Notes under the pieces: generated by a model | What the model was told of the DNA's origin: nothing | What the model saw: only the letters and a program-made list of their open reading frames with translations | The model's database searches: none | In this document: piece by piece, positions 44,741 to 53,316 of the stretch | Layout of the letters: each line of letters begins with the position of its first letter | How positions within the stretch are numbered: position 1 is the first letter of the stretch | NCBI GenBank assembly: GCA_009775095.1 | Contig: VSOZ01000015.1 | Coordinates: 22,312 to 86,311 of the forward strand | DNA from: Muribaculum sp. | Lineage (GTDB): Bacteria > Bacteroidota > Bacteroidia > Bacteroidales > Muribaculaceae | Direction: 5' to 3' | Length of the DNA stretch: 64,000 bases | Program-made: the position numbers and the translations under genes

Positions 44741-45172
44741 ACAAAGGGCTGTGTCAAAAAATAGGCACGGCCTATTTTTTTGAAGTTTCTTACAGAAGCC
44801 TTTTCTTATCTTACCCTTTTCCGGTGGAGTCGCTTCGCTCCGCCACCAGCTATTTGACGGAAGAGTCCTTTGGACTCGCCATGTCAATCCTCTTCGGGGA
44901 ATGGGGCGTGTATCTGTGACGGCAAGGCATCGCGCCGGGGGATATGCCGCATGTCCGACGGTATGTTGGGAGTCGGAGAGAGCACCGTATATGTCCGGAG
45001 GACACATCTAACAAATAGACGGTGGCGGAGCGAAGCGACTCCACCGGGCCATCGGTGATTTATTATTGTTTCTGAAAGAAACGTCATAAAAAATCATTTC
45101 CGGAAATATGCTTTTTTATGTCATTCCACGGAGATAATAGAGGCTACGCCTATTTTGACACAACCTCTTTGT
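44741..45172. mobile_element. MITE-like element with terminal inverted repeats, no transposase
   Basis: The left end (44741-44766, ACAAAGGGCTGTGTCAAAAA...) and the reverse complement of the right end (45148-45172, ACAAAGAGGTTGTGTCAAAA...) match over about 25 nt with three small differences. Ends reading GGnTGTGTCAAAA are common in insertion sequences. Inside is a second, perfect 25-bp inverted repeat (44823-44847 against 45021-45045), each arm itself almost palindromic. No transposase frame is present. I infer a non-autonomous element; no clear target-site duplication was found. Confidence 0.5.
44756..44781 (+). terminator. guaA terminator
   Basis: AAAAAATAGGC (44756-44766), ACG loop, GCCTATTTTTT (44770-44780): a perfect 11-bp stem ending in T's. 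It also forms the inner part of the left end of the inverted-repeat element described next. Confidence 0.85.
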
Positions 45173-46606
45173 CATATCCCCTAAACCGCTTGCAAAATTG
45201 TGCACGTTTGTAGGGGCGCCTGTACCACGGCGCCCGCATTTCCGTATGGCCATTCGGGTCGCAACCGGCCAACGAAGAGCCCTCAGGTACCCGAATACCA
45301 TCTTGATCGCGACCGGCCGCCGTACTTCCGGCGACCCTACCCTCCAAGCCGAGCCCGCAAGGGCTCATGCCATCCGTAAGCCGTGGTACGAAGTGCACGG
45401 TAAAATGACACAACAATTGCTCTGAGCCTGAAAAGGCTCGCGCTTATTCCGCCACAACCGCCCCACTTGGTGTGACCAATCCGGGTGCGCGGGCGCCGTA
45501 ATACTGGCACCCCTACTTTACGGCGGGATATCAACGGATCAATGTAAAAAATCGGTTGTTAAATTGGGTGCGTCGGAGATGCACTATGTGCAAAACCCCG
45601 CGATAAGCCGCCGGAGGGAACAAAGTGACCGCTGACGGCGGTTCGTGGGGGGTGGTCTAAGCCCTAATAGCAAATGCCTGTCGGAGACAGGCGACATTCC
45701 ACATAAGTCCATTCGGATATGTATCGCGTCCCCGACGCGAAGTTGTGTCAATCAATTATCTGCACGCCCCATGAACCGCGCTTTAGCGCTAATCATGGGG
45801 TTAAACATATCTCGAGTCTCCGACTCTAATCTGCGGGCAAAACTCATTCTAAACAGATATTGTATTAGCAAACAAATAATGGGTCAATGTAAAAAATCGG
45901 TTGTTAAAAGCCGCTGTGTTTGTAGGGCCGCCAGTAATACGGCGGCCGGCTTCGTCCTATATAGCCATCGGGGTACGCGGACGCTGGACTACCCGGTGCC
46001 CCTACTTTCCGATAGGAAATTAGCCGGATGGTCACACAAATGTGGACGCGTCGAGATACAAAAGTGCAGAAGTTTGCCTACGAAACAGACTAGATTATCT
46101 TAGGGCGGCGTCCGATTTTATCGGTGCGTCAGAGACGCTGTATGTGGAGAGCTCCACGATAAGTAGCCATATCTGTGAAATTGAGTTGGCATGTAATATG
46201 TATACCTCCAAAATGTATTCGTCTGTTTCGTAGGCAAACTTCTGTGCTTGTGTATCTTTATATAATTTTTAACCCTGATTGTCTTAACTCTTCAACCGGG
46301 TTTTGCTTCTGATCCTTTGTATGCAAAAAGTGCAGCACCTCACGGGGCCGCACTTTTAACTAAGTAGATCAAAAACGCAAAAGGGTTTTAGCAATTCCCT
46401 TGTAACAGTTTCTGTTTACAAAAGCTCGATTAGCGTGTCCGGTCTGTCGCTATAACCGGACGCTTAGTTTATCCGCTGACAAAGTTAACGGATCATCGCC
46501 ATAATTCCAAATATTTAGGCAATTATTTCAAAGATTTATTTGAATAGTTTCTAAAACCAAGCACTCCACACCCCGATACTACACATAATATTATATTAAT
46601 TGCAAT
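45173..46606. repeat. Gene-free region of GC-rich palindromic repeat modules
   Basis: No convincing gene. Modules seen: a GTAGGGGCGCC-type palindrome (45210-45236 and variant 45922-45948); a 29-nt unit starting GGATCAATGTAAAAAATCGG (45536-45564 and 45881-45909); a 55-nt hairpin opening CCCCGCGATAAG and closing TTCGTGGGG (45596-45650); TCGCGTC/GACGCGA (45724-45740); and CCCCATGA...TCATGGGG (45767-45800). All have relatives at 30.9 kb or 52.2-53.3 kb. Further hairpins lie at about 46326-46358 (AAAAGTGC/GCACTTTT) and 46434-46465. Frames here have no protein-like composition. Confidence 0.65.
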
Positions 46607-46637
46607 TTTGCAAAATCAAACATATGTTGTATTTTTG
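46607..46637 (+). promoter_or_regulatory. Promoter of the OmpA-family gene
   Basis: TTTG (46607-46610), 19 nt, TATTTTTG (46630-46637). The start site near 46643 rules out the upstream ATG at 46608 and supports translation from 46668. Confidence 0.75.
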
Positions 46638-46667
46638 CGTTATATCACAAAAATCAACTTTTTTATT

Positions 46668-47792
46668 ATGAGAATTTCATCTTTTATCACATCAGCCGTG
46701 ATGCTGTTGACTGCCGCCTCGAGTTTGGCGCAGACAGTGGAGACCCGTCAAGGTAGCCTCATCACGCCCGAACGGACAGAATTCCGCCCACATTGGTCAA
46801 TGCAACTTCAAGCCGGAGCAGGCTACACCATAGGCGAAAACGACAAGTTCACCGACTTGTTGTCGCCAACGGCAGCCATCAATTTCGGCTACACTTTCAC
46901 CCCCGCATTCACTCTGCGCTTCGGCGCAAGCGGATGGCAGGGCCGCGGAGTTTGGGCCTCACCATACAGCAAATACAAATTCAACTATCTTCAGGGCAAC
47001 GTCGACGCCGTGCTGTCGTTTACCGACCTTTTCCGCGGCTTCCGACCCGACCGACGCTTTAATTTCTACGGATTTCTCGGCATAGGCGGCAACTACGCCT
47101 TCCACAACAACGAGGCCGAGTCACTGGCCGCAGAAGGCATGAACTTCCAGAAACTCTGGCGCGGCCACCGCTGGGGTATCGCCGGCAGAGGCGGCCTCGG
47201 CATGAACATATGGGTCAGCCCCAAAGTAGCCGTCAACGTCGAAGCCAACGCCAACATGCTCCCCGACAACTTCAACTCCAAGCGCGGCAGCCACTTTGAC
47301 TGGCAGTACAACCTGCTCGCAGGCGTCACCATACGCTTCGGCAAAAACACCCGCACCATACCGGCTGTATACGAGCAGTTGCCTGTCACCCGTCCCGAGC
47401 CCGTACGTCAGCCCGAGCCTGAACCCGTACAAGAGCCGGCACCGGCGCCCGCGCCTGTGGTAGAAAAGGTGCAGCCCCTGCAGCAAGATATATTCTTCAC
47501 AATAAACTCGGCTGTTGTGCGCAAGGCCGAAGCCGAGAAGATAACCGCACTTGTCGACTACATGACAGCGCATCCCGACGCTAAAGTCGTAATAACCGGC
47601 TACGCAGACAAGGCCACCGGCACACCGCGCTACAACATGACCCTGTCGCAACGCCGCGCCGAGGCCGTAGCGGCAACATTAACGAAGAGCGGCATAGCCG
47701 ACAGCCGCATCTCGATCGCCGCCAAGGGCGACACCCAACAACCCTTTGACATCAACGACCGCAACCGCGTGGTCATAGCCGTAGCCGAATAG
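46668..47792 (+). CDS. OmpA family outer-membrane protein
   Basis: 374 residues from the ATG at 46668, which opens a signal peptide (ends SSLAQT). The N-terminal part (about 40-230) is a small beta-barrel (WSMQLQAGAGYTIG, FYGFLGIGGNYAF). A Pro/Glu-rich linker follows (PEPVRQPEPEPVQEPAPAPA), then the OmpA peptidoglycan-binding domain (about 270-374: IFFTINSAVVRKAEAEKI, VVITGYADKATGTPRYNMTLSQRRAEAV). It tethers the outer membrane to peptidoglycan. It converges with the HTH regulator gene (1 nt between the stops). Confidence 0.93.
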   Translation: MRISSFITSAVMLLTAASSLAQTVETRQGSLITPERTEFRPHWSMQLQAGAGYTIGENDKFTDLLSPTAAINFGYTFTPAFTLRFGASGWQGRGVWASPYSKYKFNYLQGNVDAVLSFTDLFRGFRPDRRFNFYGFLGIGGNYAFHNNEAESLAAEGMNFQKLWRGHRWGIAGRGGLGMNIWVSPKVAVNVEANANMLPDNFNSKRGSHFDWQYNLLAGVTIRFGKNTRTIPAVYEQLPVTRPEPVRQPEPEPVQEPAPAPAPVVEKVQPLQQDIFFTINSAVVRKAEAEKITALVDYMTAHPDAKVVITGYADKATGTPRYNMTLSQRRAEAVAATLTKSGIADSRISIAAKGDTQQPFDINDRNRVVIAVAE

Positions 47793-47793
47793 T

Positions 47794-48156
47794 TCAATTC
47801 ACTCCCGCTTTGAGGAGCGCGTTCTCCGCTATCAGCTGCTCTATACGGCGGTCCTTCTCTCGAATCATCGCAAGCAATAACTCTCTATCGGGGGAGGTAG
47901 CATCATTAGAATCTACCCCCCCCCATTTTAACCTTTGTTCACACTTCATGTCTCCCCGTCCGGTAATCAGCCAGTCCACGTTAAGCCAATCAAATGCTGT
48001 AGCCACCTTATATAAAAAGTCATAACCCGGCTTATTGCGTCGCTGAACCACAACTCCCCTTACCGTCTGATCGCCAACACCTATAAACTTCGCGAAGGCC
48101 GCCACCGACATATGTTGCGCTTCAATCAATTCGTTAAGTCTATCACATATTTCCAT
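47794..48156 (-). CDS. Helix-turn-helix regulator with an internal G9 tract
   Basis: 120 residues. The N-terminal 65 residues are a phage-repressor-like HTH domain (MSVAAFAKFIGVGDQTVRGVVVQRR, VDWLITGRGDM). The C-terminal part (about 90-117) is a coiled coil (IREKDRRIEQLIAENALLK). Between them, codons 78-80 contain nine consecutive G (47916-47924, C on the plus strand), the longest such run I saw in the window. Slippage there would remove or restore the coiled coil, so the gene may be phase-variable. It is divergent from the large surface lipoprotein gene and shares its promoter region. Confidence 0.85.
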   Translation of the reverse strand: MEICDRLNELIEAQHMSVAAFAKFIGVGDQTVRGVVVQRRNKPGYDFLYKVATAFDWLNVDWLITGRGDMKCEQRLKWGGVDSNDATSPDRELLLAMIREKDRRIEQLIAENALLKAGVN

Positions 48157-48193
48157 GATAAAAAGTCAAAATATTCTCACATTTATTTGGCAA

Positions 48194-48234
48194 TATCAAA
48201 TATTTGTTTGATATTTGTACCCAAATTAGCTTTG
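48194..48234 (+). promoter_or_regulatory. Promoter of the large surface lipoprotein with overlapping palindrome
   Basis: TTTG (48203-48206), 20 nt, TAGCTTTG (48227-48234) is a full consensus promoter. The -33 box lies inside TATCAAA (48194-48200) / TTTGATA (48207-48213), which also contains the perfect palindrome CAAATATTTG (48197-48206). The divergent HTH regulator is a natural candidate to bind it. The mRNA leader would be about 100 nt. Confidence 0.65.
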
Positions 48235-48343
48235 TATGTCTACAAATGTAATAAATCTTTAATGATATACAATAGCTGACCAATCATATTTTATGAAGCG
48301 ATATGCTTAATAATATATTATTAATTAAATCTTTAATTTTATT

Positions 48344-51300
48344 ATGAGAAAAACTTTTCTTAAAGTTTCGCTCGTCACATTGATTGCAATGTCTATGTCT
48401 GCTACATTCACCGGATGTAAGGACTACGATGATGACATCAACAATTTGACCGAGCGCGTCGACAAAATCGACGCAGCCATCAAGGCAATCAACGACAAGG
48501 TTGCCCAAGGCTTCGTCATCACTAAGGTAGAGCCCCTTACCGACGGCACCGGCGGTATCCGCATCTACTTCAGCAATGACACCCATCAGGACATTTACAA
48601 TGGTGCCAAAGGTGAACAGGGTGTTGCCGGTACTCCTGCCGTTACTTGGGAAATCGTCAAGAACGATGCCGGCGAATGGGTATGGAAAAACAGCAAAGAC
48701 GGTATAACCGACATACCGGCACAAGGCCCCGCTGGCCCCGTTGGTCCTGCAGGACCTGCAGGTACAGGCAAACCGGGTGAAACAGGTGAACCCGGTCCGT
48801 ACTGGGCACCCAACGAAGAGGGCACTCAGCTCATCAAGTGGGTATACGATAAAGATAAAAAGACTTGGGTCAAGGATGCTACCGCTACTCCCATCGACAT
48901 CGCTGTTAACGTTGAAGGTACAGGCATAATAGCTGTCAAGGACAACGACTTCCTGTATCTGCACGGTGTTGAGACAGGCGAAAAGGATGAAAACGGCAAG
49001 CCTATCACCGAAACAGTAAAAATATCGATCAACGGTCTGCTTCGCGGCATGGTATTCGTTCCCGACCTGTATCTTGACGGTGTTGAAGGTACCCGCTACG
49101 CATTTGCTGAAGGTATCTACAAAAAGCCCGGGACTGATGCAACCGATGGTACAATTACTATAACTCCCGCCGTGACCGATGCTGATGGTAACGAAACAAC
49201 TGCAGCCGTTACCGCAGACTTCACAATACCCGCATCATCTGCATGGTCATATGTTGACATGACCGGTGATGGCAAGGACTATCAGCTCGGCTCAAATGAC
49301 TCTATACTCTTCGAGCTCAATCCTCACAACGCCAACATAAAGAGCGCCAAGTTCTTCTTCGCCAACATAGCCAACAAGGAGCAAGTTTCTACTTCTCGCG
49401 CAGCCAATACCGATCCCTCATTTGCAGTGAGCAAGACTAACGCTCCGAAAGTCAATGACAAGGATCAGCTCGTGCTCAGCTACACTATGGCCAACCCCGG
49501 CAACGTGAAGTACACCGCCGATGGCAAGAACACTCTTCCTATCACTGCTCTCAAGGCTGAGGTAGAGGATGACACCATCTCTTCCGACTTCTTCACCGTA
49601 GTTATGTCGCAGGTTGAGTTCACTGCATTCAGCTTTATACCCGTAGATCCCGCCACTGATGACGAACACTTGGCTCTTACCGGTAAGGCAGCTATTGAAG
49701 GCGCTCACGAAATAGCGCTCTCTTACGCGCAGGACCTCGACAATCTCTACGACCTGTCGGAGCACATACGCGTATGCTACAAGGAAGCCGACTTCGGCAA
49801 AAACCTTGACGCTACCGGTACCGACGCTCTTGCAGAAAAGCAGGCCTCTCTTACCGAACTCGCTTTGCGCTGGGGTCTTACCGTTAAGTTCGCAGGCATG
49901 CCCTATTATGTCGGCACCAGCCAAACTGACGAGTCAATGTATGCTAACGTAACTGAAGCAGGTGTAGTAACACTCCGCTACATTACCAACGGCGCTTGGA
50001 CCAACTGCGTTGACAATGCGGCTTCTCGCTCAGCCATTGGCAAGCACCCGGTTGTAGCCGTTACCCTTCTTGACGGAGACAAGGTTATCCTTGCCGGATA
50101 CGTGAAAATAACTATCGTTGACAAGACTGCCGTTCCTTCTCCGATTGACAATAAACCTATTGTACTTAGAAGCAAGACATTCCCCTACCTGTGTGACGCA
50201 GCAGCTCCCGCTAAGAACGACACCGTACAAAGCTCTTGGGCTACTACAAGCGACAAGGTACTTTCGGTTCTCGGCATCAGCGAGGCAGAATTCAAAGCCA
50301 CTTATGCAGTAGAGGAAGGCACAACTTATGTAGAAGGCACTACCGCCAATACATTCGACAAAGTTGCCGACAACAAGTACGGTGACGTTGTATACAACGC
50401 CGACACCGAGGCAGGTCCTACCAACGGCTTCCTGACTTGGACTTACAGCAAAGACGCTGCTGACGAAATCGCCGATCTTACCGGCCGCAAGGTTAAACTC
50501 TTCCGCAAGTTTACTAACAAACTCAACGCACAGTCATTCCTCTACCTCGGTGTTGAAGTGACTATCGCAGACGCTCCCTCAATCACTTTCGGTACACTTG
50601 ATCCCGTATTCTTGGCTACCGGAAAGACTGACGAAGTAGGTATGCGCGTTCCGCAGGCCAAGAACACTCTCGGCAAGGATGTATACGCATTCAATGCATT
50701 GCTCAAAGACTACTACAAGAACGATGTTATTACCGAAACGTATACAGGAACAGCTCCTGCCGGCTACCCGACTATCGACAAACTCGTTGTAAACAAGACT
50801 TACCGCTTTGCCGACACCCAGTTTACCGGGCTTACCCTTAACGGAGACAAGGATCAGCTTTTGTCAGGCACCGACCTTATTGCAAAAATTAACAAGACAA
50901 CAGGTGAAATCACTTACGGTAACGGTGCAACAACCAGCGAAAAAGCAAAAGACCTGTTGAACGGCGGTACAGACGTTTACAACATCTGGGCTAACGTTAA
51001 GATCGACGCTACTTATGGCACTTGCGGCCTTGCCTTCAAGGCACTCGCAAGCGACGTAGTGAAAGTTGATTTCAAGAAGCCGGTTATCGTAGGCGGTGCT
51101 AAAAACTATTCTATCGCCCCCAACGGTATCGACCCAAGCAAAGAGTCTATCGGTAACTTCTTCACACTTACCGACTCTTACGGCAACGCACTCTTCGGCA
51201 AGGCATCCGGTGCTACTACTTGGAGCGACATAAACAGCATCTACGCCTTCTACAAAGTAGAAAGTGCATCGATCGACTTCAGCAAGGTTGCAGTCAGCGG

Positions 51301-51568
51301 TGTAACATTCTCTATGGAAGGTCCCGCAAGTACAGTTACCGCTCCGACTGCAGCTACCGCAACAACTCCTGCTAACCCCGCTTACGTAGCTAACATAAGC
51401 AAAATAGCAAACCTTAACGACATCAAGGTTGTATGCAACTACGGCAACGAAGTTCTCGAGAAAGCACAGACTGTAGAAATACCTGTAGTGGTTAAGTACA
51501 GCTGGGGTACTCAAGAGGTAAAGGCAACAGTAACGATACTTCCTTTCCCCGGAGCAGCAGCTAACTAA
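48344..51568 (+). CDS. Large surface lipoprotein with coiled-coil and collagen-like segment
   Basis: 1074 residues. A lipobox (TFTGCKD, Cys25) is followed by a short coiled coil (about 28-53, DINNLTERVDKIDAAIKAI), a beta-rich region and a collagen-like Gly-X-Y run at about 128-152 (GPAGPVGPAGPAGTG, GETGEPG). The remaining 900 residues are beta-rich, Thr/Ala/Asp-rich, with no enzyme motif I recognise, and look like repeated extracellular domains. The N-terminal layout matches DUF4988-type Bacteroidetes lipoproteins. A role as surface adhesin or fibre is inference. It has a strong promoter and terminator of its own and a possibly phase-variable divergent regulator. Confidence 0.85.
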   Translation: MRKTFLKVSLVTLIAMSMSATFTGCKDYDDDINNLTERVDKIDAAIKAINDKVAQGFVITKVEPLTDGTGGIRIYFSNDTHQDIYNGAKGEQGVAGTPAVTWEIVKNDAGEWVWKNSKDGITDIPAQGPAGPVGPAGPAGTGKPGETGEPGPYWAPNEEGTQLIKWVYDKDKKTWVKDATATPIDIAVNVEGTGIIAVKDNDFLYLHGVETGEKDENGKPITETVKISINGLLRGMVFVPDLYLDGVEGTRYAFAEGIYKKPGTDATDGTITITPAVTDADGNETTAAVTADFTIPASSAWSYVDMTGDGKDYQLGSNDSILFELNPHNANIKSAKFFFANIANKEQVSTSRAANTDPSFAVSKTNAPKVNDKDQLVLSYTMANPGNVKYTADGKNTLPITALKAEVEDDTISSDFFTVVMSQVEFTAFSFIPVDPATDDEHLALTGKAAIEGAHEIALSYAQDLDNLYDLSEHIRVCYKEADFGKNLDATGTDALAEKQASLTELALRWGLTVKFAGMPYYVGTSQTDESMYANVTEAGVVTLRYITNGAWTNCVDNAASRSAIGKHPVVAVTLLDGDKVILAGYVKITIVDKTAVPSPIDNKPIVLRSKTFPYLCDAAAPAKNDTVQSSWATTSDKVLSVLGISEAEFKATYAVEEGTTYVEGTTANTFDKVADNKYGDVVYNADTEAGPTNGFLTWTYSKDAADEIADLTGRKVKLFRKFTNKLNAQSFLYLGVEVTIADAPSITFGTLDPVFLATGKTDEVGMRVPQAKNTLGKDVYAFNALLKDYYKNDVITETYTGTAPAGYPTIDKLVVNKTYRFADTQFTGLTLNGDKDQLLSGTDLIAKINKTTGEITYGNGATTSEKAKDLLNGGTDVYNIWANVKIDATYGTCGLAFKALASDVVKVDFKKPVIVGGAKNYSIAPNGIDPSKESIGNFFTLTDSYGNALFGKASGATTWSDINSIYAFYKVESASIDFSKVAVSGVTFSMEGPASTVTAPTAATATTPANPAYVANISKIANLNDIKVVCNYGNEVLEKAQTVEIPVVVKYSWGTQEVKATVTILPFPGAAAN

Positions 51569-51590
51569 TCTGACTTTTCTATTCTCAATA

Positions 51591-51625
51591 AAAGAGGGTG
51601 CATCCACAGCGATGCATCCTCTTTC
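51591..51625 (+). terminator. Terminator of the large surface lipoprotein gene
   Basis: 14-bp stem (51591-51604 with 51611-51624, one G-T pair) with a 6-nt CACAGC loop and a T-rich 3' arm. Confidence 0.8.
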
Positions 51626-51642
51626 TTAATAAACTCGACTAT

Positions 51643-52167
51643 ATGAAGAAACTGTTTATAACGGCGGCCGCATGCCTGATGCTGTGGTCCTGCTCGTCCG
51701 AATCAAAAAAGGGCTACAAGACCTTCAGCGACGTGGAAGAGGAATTTGCCGCCACACTGACCGCCAACGACTCCACCGAAGTGCTTGCAGCAGGCACCGC
51801 CCTACTCGACAACCTGAAAGCCGGCAATATCGACGATGCCCTCGACATGCTCAACAGCACTGACGGACAAGGCAATGTAACGGCACTCCCCGACGAAAAA
51901 CGCCAAGAGCTCGCCAAACGCTTCAAGCGCTTCCCAGTAATGGACTACGAACTTGAATATTACGCATTTTCGCTTCCGGCGCTCAACGACCTGAAGTATC
52001 GCACCTTTTTCGCCGAAAAAGACGCCTCCGGCAATGCCCCCGCACTGTCACTGATGCTCAATCCCGTCAAAAAAGACGGCAAGTGGTACCTCTGCCTTAA
52101 AGAAGCCGGCCAGCCCGCCAAAGACGCAGCCAACGCCGTCAACCCCGACCTAATCATCGCACAATAA
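51643..52167 (+). CDS. Small lipoprotein of unknown function
   Basis: 174 residues from the ATG at 51643 (the upstream ATG at 51598 lies inside the preceding terminator). The lipobox is LWSCSS. The mature protein is mainly helical in the first 100 residues (NLKAGNIDDALDMLNSTDG, PDEKRQELAKRFKRF) and then has strand-rich KKDGKWYLCLKEAG, which recalls DUF4878-like lipoproteins. No function can be given. It ends 25 nt before the palindromic repeat array. Confidence 0.75.
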   Translation: MKKLFITAAACLMLWSCSSESKKGYKTFSDVEEEFAATLTANDSTEVLAAGTALLDNLKAGNIDDALDMLNSTDGQGNVTALPDEKRQELAKRFKRFPVMDYELEYYAFSLPALNDLKYRTFFAEKDASGNAPALSLMLNPVKKDGKWYLCLKEAGQPAKDAANAVNPDLIIAQ

Positions 52168-52189
52168 CTCCCCGGGCCCACCCGGTAGT

Positions 52190-53310
52190 GTCTCGCGTCC
52201 ACGACGCGAAACCCGACAACCCGGCACTCCACCCCATGAACCGCGCTCCGCGCTTATCATGGGGCTTTTCACATCACGTGTCTCCGACACTAATCGCCTA
52301 CTCACCCCAACGACCGCATCGGAGATACGCAACGTGCAGAACCCCACGATTAGCCGCTGGAGGACACGAAGTGGCCGTAGCAGGCGGTTCGTGGAGTACC
52401 CGCCCCCTCAACAACAACTGCCTGTCGGAGACAGGCGACATATCCGCCTACCCACCCCAAAATCATGCGCAAAACATCAACCCGGAAGGTAGGGGCGCCA
52501 GTACCACGGCGCCCGAACATCCGCATGGCCATCCGGAACGAATCCGGCCGCCGTACTACTGGCGGCCCTACATTTACGACCGCATCGAAGATGCGACATG
52601 TGCAAAACCCCACGATTAGCCGCCGGAGGGCACGTAGTGACCGTAGTCGGCGGTTCGTGGGGTACCCGCCCCCTCAACAACAACTGCATGTCGGAGACAG
52701 GCAACATACCCGCATGGCCACCCAAAATCATGCTCAAAACATCAACCCGGAAGGTAGGGGCGCCAGTACCACGGCGCCCGAACACCCGTATGGCCATCCG
52801 AAACGAATCCGGCCGCCGTACTACTGGCGGCCCTACATTTACGACCGCATCGGAGATGCGACATGTGCAAAACCCCACGATTAGCCGCCGGAGGGCACGT
52901 AGTGACCGTAGTCGGCGGTTCGTGGGGTACCCGCCCCCTCAACAACAACTGCATGTCGGAGACAGGCAACATACCCGCATGGCCACCCAAAATCATGCTC
53001 AAAACATCAACCCGGAAGGTAGGGGCGCCAGTACCACGGCGCCCGAACACCCGTATGGCCATCCGAAACGAATCCGGCCGCCGTACTACTGGCGGCCCTA
53101 CATTTACGACCGCATCGGAGATGCGACATGTGCAAAACCCCACGATTAGCCGCCGGAGGGCACGTAGTGACCGTAGTCGGCGGTTCGTGGGGCTTCGGTC
53201 CCCACGACACCAATTGCCTGTCGGAGACAGGCAACATACCCGCATGGCCATCCGGAAAGAATCCGGCCGCCGTACTACCGGCGGCCCTACATTTCCCCCC
53301 TTACCGGCCG
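52190..53310. repeat. Tandem array of 265-bp palindrome-rich repeats
   Basis: Units 52598-52862 and 52863-53127 look identical. A diverged copy precedes them (from about 52333) and a partial one follows (from 53128). Each unit holds a 55-nt hairpin CCCCACGATTAG...TTCGTGGGG (copies at 52342, 52608, 52873, 53138), a GTAGGGGCGCC palindrome (52489, 52754, 53019) and a GGCCGCC/GGCGGCC palindrome. The head of the array carries TCGCGTC/GACGCGA (52193-52209) and CCCCATGA/TCATGGGG (52232-52264), both also present at 45.7 kb. Apparent long frames are by-products of the repeats. Confidence 0.85.
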
Positions 53311-53316
53311 GGGCAA

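Noticed and set aside
45645..46103. 152-codon frame in the repeat region
   Set aside because: It is built from the palindromic repeat modules, has no start context, promoter or protein-like composition.
52190..53310. CRISPR array
   Set aside because: Units are 265 bp, contiguous, with no short repeat/unique spacer alternation and no cas genes nearby.
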